This document shows, in pieces, positions 35,577 through 42,621 of a stretch of DNA of 42,621 nucleotides. The notes beneath the pieces were generated by a model, which worked only from the letters and a program-made list of their open reading frames with translations, did not search any database and had not been told where the DNA came from. The position numbers and the translations under genes were made by a program. Numbering within the stretch: position 1 is the stretch's first letter; each line of letters opens with the position of its first letter. Source of the stretch: Dinochytrium kinnereticum (taxonomy: Eukaryota > Chytridiomycota > Chytridiomycetes > Chytridiales > Chytridiaceae); assembly GCA_027604005.1 (NCBI GenBank), contig JADGJT010000031.1:7732-50352 (forward strand), in the 5' to 3' direction.

Positions 35577-37731
35577 ATGACGCCGCGACGGCCTCCTCGG
35601 CGACTCAACCGCATCCTGCTCACGCTCTGCCTCCTTATCTTCACCCTCCACTCCGCCTCCCCTGCCTCCGCCCAGTCGCTCCCGCAACCATCAGCATCGG
35701 CTGTACCTTCACCCACTTCGTCCCTCAAACCATCATCCTCCCCACGGCCTCCAAGAAATACAACCGGCGCAACAGTGATCCAAAGGTTGAACGACACGCA
35801 GCCCATTGGATACCTCATTGTCGATGGAAGCTGCTCTAATTCGGTTGCTGCCCGTTATGGCATCTTCTGTCCGAATCAGGTTATTGACATTGCCTTGAGG
35901 ACGGCGGGCATTTTGTTGAGCATAGGTTGGATCCTGTTTCTTGTTTCTTGTTTGACTTCAAGTAAATTTATATCTAACGATGAACAGGGAATGTGGTGGT
36001 GTTTTTGTTGTCGTTTAAGAATAGGAGATCTCTTATCTCCATCATCAATGTTATCACTATGCTCGGGCATGGCGTGGCCATATTCTGCTCTCTCTTACCT
36101 TTTGCCCGAATCACTGGCCCAAGGTTTGCCATCATCCCTCCTGTTACTTCCTCTACATACTGTTTTACTGACATACCATCTCTAACTACTAAAAAAAAAC
36201 AACGCCCGAACCACAACCACCAGCATTTACCTCACCATCTACGCCAACGTCGGTCTCCTTCTCTTCACATCCGAAACATTCCAGTGGCTTCTCTACCTCC
36301 GTTTCACAGCCGTGACTCCTATTCGCAATCGACTGTTTAGAACCCTTGTGTTGATTTGGATGATCTTGGAATCCACTACCATGTTTGGGATTTGGATTGT
36401 TTGGGTTGTTGGGGCGCATTTGGGGAACGGGTTGAGGGAGAAAGCAGCGAATGCTTACAGTTATGGATGCCTTTTCCAGGCTGGGACGGCGTTGTTTTTG
36501 TCAGGATGTGAGTAATTTTCTGTAGTGTTGATTGTGTTCTTCGTTAGATTGATCCTTGCCAATCTATCTTCCTCGCTCGCTGTTTCTCGTACCTCCCTTT
36601 TCAGAGGCCTTTTTTCTTGCTAACTCTTGCCCGTCTATCCCAGACTTTGTCCTTTTCTTCTTCTTTCCCAGATTAAAGGGTCTAAAAAGCACCCCTCTGT
36701 TCATCGCCTTCTTCACTTCTGGCCTCATCTATCTCGTTCTCGAGGTCAGTATACAAGCTTCATAAATCCCATTTTTTTTACACAAAATGCATTGTTAACA
36801 TCCACTCCTTCACATTCAGACTGGCCTTCAAGTCGCCTTTACACTCTTCTTCAGGCTAAGCCAAACAACCGGCTTCTACACAGGCCTTAATCAGCTCTGC
36901 ACAGCATTTCGGCACACCGTCCTCCTCTTGTTTATCCACGCAATTCAAGACGCCAGCGCTACCTCCGAACGCGAAAGAGGACTTAGAAAAGTTGAACGAA
37001 GGGCAGCCAAATCTGGTGGAGGATTTTATGCAAGAGCTGCTGCGGCTGCTGCTGCTGGTAGTAGTGGAGGAGGTAGTGTTGGGAGCTTGTCGAAGAGCCA
37101 GTCGATGAAGATTGAGAGGTCTAAATTGGAGTCAGTTGCTGCTATCTCTTTACCGACTACGGTGGAGACTGCTAAGGGTAGGAGAGGTTCCTGGACTTCG
37201 GCGCTGACGATTGAAGAGGACGATACGGTAGAAGGCGGCGGGAACACTCGTGGAGTCATACGAGAACGTGCGAGCAGTTTTTTAACAGATGGTGGCGTTA
37301 TCGATACCCTCCTCACAGAAGAACTTTCCACCCCTCCTCCTAAAAGTCGCCCTACAATCGACACTTCGCGACCCTCTATGGACATCACAGCATGGAGTCA
37401 AGGAGGCCGACCGTCTTTAGACTGTTCCACTACCTCGTCGACTCACGCTCCATCCATGTACACTTTCAAACCACCACCGTCGACGAACGCATCACCACCA
37501 TACTCTCCGTACCCTACTCCTTCATCTTCTACTTCGCCTCAGAAAAATAGCCCAACATTGATGGCGAAAGTAAAGAATTTAAGCCCTATCAGTGGGACGG
37601 TGATCGGTTTGGCAAGACCTGGTGTGGGGAATGGGAGTGTGACGGTCGCAACAGGGAGGAGTGGAGTGGGGGGAAGACGTTCGGAAGAGGTTGCTAGGAC
37701 GGATTTATTTTCAAAGACGAGCGTTTGGTGA
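35577..37731 (+). CDS. orphan seven-transmembrane protein with signal peptide and long tail
   Basis: Exons 35577-35925, 35988-36123, 36224-36507, 36644-36744 and 36820-37731 join in phase to 593 residues. A cleavable signal peptide (RILLTLCLLIFTLHSASPAS) and a Ser/Pro ectodomain with two N-glycosylation motifs (NTT, NDT) precede seven hydrophobic helices. These start near IDIALRTAGILLSIGNVVVF, LISIINVITMLGHGVAIFC, IYLTIYANVGLLLFTSETF, LVLIWMILESTTMFGIWIV, YGCLFQAGTALFLSGYFVLF, PLFIAFFTSGLIYLVLETGL and FRHTVLLLFIHAI. The cytosolic tail of ~260 residues is Ser-rich with an Ala9-type run (near 37031-37055). A signal peptide plus 7TM predicts an outside N-terminus, the topology of a G-protein-coupled receptor. 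No family is recognised and no ligand can be proposed. Confidence 0.75.
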
Positions 37732-38138
37732 AAGAATTGCGTTGGTTCTCACGCAGTTTTCTTTTTAATTACTTGCACTCGCGTTTTCTTTTGGCTGATC
37801 CTCTTTGACAGTTTTTAACTGTTCTTCTAGGTTTTTGTTACTTTTGTGGGAGGAAAAGCAACTTTTTTGTATGTTTTTAGCGTTGTTATCCCTGAGCTTT
37901 CCACTTATTCGTCCTTTGTACATTCTGTTTTTACTATTCTATGCCATTTCCATTACATCTCTGGGGTTGATGCTCCCCCCGTTTTCTCACTGAATCCCAA
38001 ATATATAAATATCTCCGTTATTTCACGCGTCAATTCGCTCTGGCATTCCGATAGTCAGTAACACAAGCCTTCGGACATTTGACCAGATACACATCCCTTC
38101 AGTCATCGTTTCGTCTCCCATCACCAACGCATCCAGCC
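37732..38138. promoter_or_regulatory. intergenic region with promoter of the R2-like gene
   Basis: A T-rich 3' flank of the 7TM gene, then promoter elements. ATATATAAAT at 38001-38010 is TATA-like, and ACGCGT at 38025-38030 matches the MluI cell-cycle box. Both lie within 140 bp of the R2-like ATG. Confidence 0.5.
38025..38030. promoter_or_regulatory. MCB-type element ACGCGT upstream of the R2-like gene
   Basis: ACGCGT, 109 bp before the ATG and just after a TATA-like stretch. MBF binds this hexamer at G1/S genes in yeasts, including ribonucleotide reductase genes. The hexamer also occurs by chance at several other places in the window, so position is the main argument. Confidence 0.4.
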
Positions 38139-39610
38139 ATGAATAAGGAAGCAGACTCGACACTCGTCCAGCACATGGATGACAGGACCGAGCCTCTTCT
38201 CATTCCAAACAATAAGCGGTTCGTGCTGTTCCCGATTCAGTACCATAAGGTGAGATTCTGGCTGGTGGTGTTTGTCCGGATGCTATCTCAACTTGAATGT
38301 GGACGCGGGCTGGGGTTGTAGTTTATGCGAGAACGATACGAGAATTTTTGGATTGATTGCTGCTCTCCTTGTTTAATAGATCTGGATGTGCTATAAACAC
38401 GCTGAGGCCAACTTCTGGAGCGCGGAGGAGTTGGAGTTTTCAGAGGACATTGACGGTGAGCTTTTCCTCACCCAACCTTTACGTCTTTCTATCAACTTCT
38501 TCCCCATCTCAATCCAATTGCCGTGAACTGCCACGCATCTCTTCATTGCATTCCTTCTTTGCTGAACTCTATTCACACTCGCTTAGTCTGGAATAGAATC
38601 GCTCAATCCGACCGTCTCTCCGTCTCGTTCCTCCTTGGGTATCTCGTCTCCAACAACTTTGTAGAGCAAGATCGATTGCTGCATTTGTTTTCAAATGAGA
38701 TTCAGGTTTGTGGGTTGCCGATTTGATCCAGGTTGATTCCTAATTGCGGTGTTGGTACTGTAGGCGCCTGAAGCGAGATGCTTTTTTGGGTTCCAGATGA
38801 TGCAGGGGAATATTCATCAGGAGTTTTTTAATGTTTTGTTGGACTTTTTGGTGAAGGATGCGGACTATATTAATCAGGTTGGCGCTACTGTTCAAGAATG
38901 TGAGTATATTATTTGTCGTGAATTATCGTTCTCACTAACGAAACTCCCCTCTCTCCTAAAGCTCCTAGCGTACGCGCCAGAACGGAATGGATCTCCAAAA
39001 CAATTCTCACGAGCAGTGATCCCTTTGCCCTCCGTCTCTTCTCCCTAGCAACATGTCTAACAATCTTCAACTCCTCCGCCTTCCATCTCCTTCTGCGCCT
39101 CGGCAACATGCCTCTCCCTAGATCCGGCTCCAGCCGCTTTAGTCTACCCGGCATAGTTCATGGCCTGACCCGTATCCTGACCGACTACAAAAACTACATT
39201 GAGTTTTTCACGGTTCTTTTCTCTCACGTTCAAGGAAGGGTGGACCCTGTTGTTGCGAGGGAAAGGGTTGCCGAGGCTGTTGAGATTGAGAAGAGAATCC
39301 TTGCAGATTTTGTTGGGTCGCTTGGGGGAAGTGTTTCTGGATTTGCTGGAGATGTGGAGAAGAGGGTTCAGGAGGCTGGGGAGGTCCTGTGTAGGAGTCT
39401 TGTTGGGGAAGTTGGGACGGAAACCGAGGGGCTTAGGCAAAAGCCTGTTGAGCAGGTTGTTTTGCAGACAGGGATTGCGAAGGATCAGGGGTTTAGGCGA
39501 GTTCCCTTCCCCCCCCCCCCCGTATTTGTCTTTTTTAAGGCTAAGGCTAACTCAACTTACTTCCTCCTCCTCCCTATTTTTTTTCTTACAGCATCGACGA
39601 AGACTTCTAG
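38139..39610 (+). CDS. ribonucleotide reductase small-subunit (R2)-like protein lacking metal ligands
   Basis: Six exons (38139-38249, 38380-38455, 38587-38705, 38764-38899, 38962-39496, 39592-39610) give 331 residues. R2 homology is clear: EPLLIPNNKRFVLFPIQYHK, IWMCYKHAEANFWSAEELEF, DRLSVSFLLGYLVSNNFVEQ, then APEARCFFGFQMMQGNIHQE, and ERVAEAVEIEKRILADFV. Ungapped alignment to mouse R2 puts Asn at the Asp139 ligand position, Gly at Glu170, Phe at the radical Tyr177, and keeps only His173. The later ligand segments (FSLATCLTIFNSS and GIVHGLT) also lack the Glu/Glu/His set. The last intron begins GC (39497-39498) and restores the ending GFSIDEDF, the R1-binding tail of R2. So it probably docks to the large subunit without forming a diferric-tyrosyl cofactor, like a more extreme yeast Rnr4. 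A TATA-like and an MCB-type element precede it. Confidence 0.85.
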
Positions 39611-40154
39611 TCCTAACCATGTTATATAGAATGGTTTTTGCTCACCCTTTTCCCTGATTATTCTTTGGGGTTTTGCGGCATAAAGCCCTTCCTCATTCAG
39701 CCTTAATATTCTTAATTCCTTTTTGTCCTGCCCACTTTATCTCCTTCTTTTCCTCAGCTGTCCGGGGCTCGTTCAAACGCTGCCATTCTCTTCTTTTCAT
39801 AATTATGTTATTGGGGTATTGTCTACTTCTTTCTTTACAATTTTCAGCCAGAGGAAGGCTTCATCTACGCGACTCTTCTTGCTTTCGACCATATTCCTTT
39901 TTTAAAATAAAGATATGAGATTATGGAAGTAGAAGAGGTTTGGTCTTTGATTTTGCATGTGTTCGATTCAATATTCAGTGATTATTGTATTCAACTTGAA
40001 CAAGATATGGGGAATGCAATGGATGCTCAACTAAATTTCTGGTTTCTCTTGTTTTATGTCAGAGTTATGAAATTCGGATAATAAAAGGGTAAAAACAACT
40101 GTAAGAGAAGGAAAGAAAAGAAAAGGACACGCCAAAAACCCACTTCCAACTTCA
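39611..40154. other. convergent intergenic region
   Basis: Nothing recognisable between the convergent R2-like and Rab2 genes. T-rich, with an AAATAAAGATAT stretch near 39905 that could be a polyadenylation signal. Confidence 0.5.
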
Positions 40155-41445
<1,291 letters not shown>

Positions 41446-41468
41446 CTTGAACAATTTCTCTCGCCAGA
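41446..41468. promoter_or_regulatory. 23-bp bidirectional interval between Rab2 and TAF6 start codons
   Basis: The only sequence between two divergent ATGs. Promoter elements and 5' UTRs of each gene must therefore lie inside the coding or intron sequence of its neighbour, or the mRNAs must be almost leaderless. Confidence 0.7.
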
Positions 41469-42621
41469 ATGAGTGTATTACCCCTCGAAACCATCCATGT
41501 AAGAATCCCCAACCATGAACGCATGACGATTGACGCAACGTACAGGCCATCACGGAGTCGGTTGGGGTCACGCTGAAAGATAATGTTGCCTCTGCACTGC
41601 TGGCGGATGTGGAGTACCGGTTGAGAGAGGTCATTCATGTGAGACTCTGGGTGGAGTTTTTTTTTTCTTTTCTTCCTTCTCCTCTAACGGTTGAACTTTG
41701 GTTGTGTAGGAAGCAAAGAAGTTTATGCGGCATTCCAAGCGGACTGTTTTGAAAACTGAGGATATCAATTGTGCGTTGAGATTGAAGAATGTTGAGGTGC
41801 GGTGATTTGGTTTTTTTTGTTTCGTTTTTTTAACGACTATTTCAGCCATTATACGGGTTCACGTCCACAAGTGCGTTCCGATTTAAGCAGGTCCCACAGG
41901 GAATTCAAAGGCTTTATTATTTGGATGACCAGGAGGTTGATTTGGACGAGATCATGTTTGGACCTCTGCCGCCTGTGCCTTTGGACATCACTTTTACATG
42001 TGAGGGATTGATGTGTTTTTGTCTCCTGTTTAAATCCCGTGATTTTCTCTGTATCTTCCTTTCTTGTTGTGTATTGAGCAATGCAACGATGAGACGCTGA
42101 TGATTTTGTGAAGCGCATTGGCTTGCGATTGAGGGTGTCCAGCCAGCCATTGTCCAGAATCCCACGCCAGCAGGTTCGTAAATACTTTTTTCTCTTTTTG
42201 GTCCTTGGAATCTCTGACTCTTTCGAATATCCCGTATCTGTCGCATTTTTTGGTAGCATCAATGCATCTACTAATCATTCTCCCAAAACTGAAAAAACTA
42301 ACAGAAGCCAAATCCATGCTCTCCGAAAGCTCACATGCCTACCGCTCCAGCGCCTCCGACCCCAACTTCAGCGGCCGTAACCCCGGAACTCTCAACGGCG
42401 AGCCATTAGTCAAGCATGTCCTGTCGAAAGAGCTTCAGATGTACTATGACAAGATCACGGAATGCATTTTATCGCCTTCTGAGGATTTAAAGAATCTTGC
42501 TGTGGAGAGCTTGGGAAAGGATCCGGGGATTCAACCGCTTTTGCCTTACTTTATTCAGTTTGCTACGGATAAGGTGGGTTGGAGTTTAGGGTGTTTGCTT
42601 CTTTTTTTTTTGTTTTTTTTT
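41469..42621 (+). CDS. TAF6: TAF6, TFIID/SAGA subunit (3' end off window)
   Basis: Histone-fold TBP-associated factor that pairs with TAF9 in TFIID and in SAGA. Exons 41469-41498, 41546-41638, 41710-41796, 41846-41999, 42114-42173 and 42305-42573 join in phase, with a donor at 42574. The N-terminus MSVLPLETIH-AITESVGV fits fungal TAF6. The histone fold follows (DNVASALLADVEYRLREVIH, then EAKKFMRHSKRTVLKTEDIN, CALRLKNVE) and then PLYGFTSTSAFRF. The conserved TAF6 middle has YLDDQEVDLDEIMFGPLPPV, HWLAIEGVQPAIVQNP and KHVLSKELQMYYDKITECIL, the start of the HEAT-repeat domain. The end of the gene is beyond the window. Confidence 0.95.

Noticed and set aside
35354..35839. A 161-codon plus-strand frame overlapping the 7TM start
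   Set aside because: It is a shadow frame of the repeat region and the 7TM first exon, without hydrophobic or domain signal.

Overview
This window is nuclear DNA from an intron-rich fungus. The genes have many short spliceosomal introns of roughly 40-125 nt, with GT-AG borders and pyrimidine-rich 3' ends. Homopolymer T/A tracts are frequent outside exons. The conserved genes are eukaryotic (TAF6, Rab2, a STRIPAK subunit, COP9 subunit 8, Sec14), and the Spa2-type polarity domain and a CFEM-like wall protein point to Fungi. A triple-Kazal secreted protein and a large F-box/ankyrin-like protein would suit an early-diverging, possibly zoosporic, lineage, but that placement is inference. I see no rRNA, tRNA, CRISPR array or recognisable transposon.

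Layout. 1-751 holds the 3' end of an unknown plus-strand gene. 1689-7905 (minus) is a 19-exon full-length ABCC/MRP transporter. 8740-11539 (plus) is an F-box protein with ankyrin-like helices and a basic second exon. 12409-12975 (plus) is a CFEM-like GPI protein. 13315-15176 (plus) is a poorly resolved Ser/Pro-rich coiled-coil gene. 15396-20542 (minus) is the STRIPAK scaffold STRIP/Far11 with a very long Ser-rich tail. 21160-23208 (plus) is an unknown multi-pass membrane protein. 23946-25049 (minus) is CSN8. 25050-27619 is mostly non-coding and holds one possible decayed gene. 27620-28483 (minus) is Sec14. 29994-31929 (plus) is a Spa2-homology-domain protein. 32441-33019 (plus) is a triple-Kazal inhibitor. 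33371-34027 (minus) is an unknown Ser/Pro-rich protein. 35577-37731 (plus) is an orphan 7TM protein with a signal peptide. 38139-39610 (plus) is a ribonucleotide reductase R2-like protein. 40155-41445 (minus) is Rab2. From 41469 (plus) TAF6 runs off the end.

Three results stand out. (1) The R2-like gene keeps the overall R2 fold and the C-terminal R1-docking tail but has lost nearly all metal ligands and the radical tyrosine; its tail is rebuilt in frame only through a GC-AG intron. (2) The Rab2 gene needs micro-exons of 8, 15 and 10 nt. (3) Rab2 and TAF6 are head to head with only 23 bp between their start codons. Splice models for R2-like, Rab2, TAF6, the 7TM protein and the multi-pass membrane protein were checked codon by codon and close in frame. 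There is no operon logic, as expected for a eukaryote. The cell functions represented are secretion and Golgi traffic (Sec14, Rab2), polarity and signalling (Spa2-like, STRIP), transcription and protein turnover (TAF6, CSN8, F-box), and the cell surface (CFEM, Kazal, 7TM).
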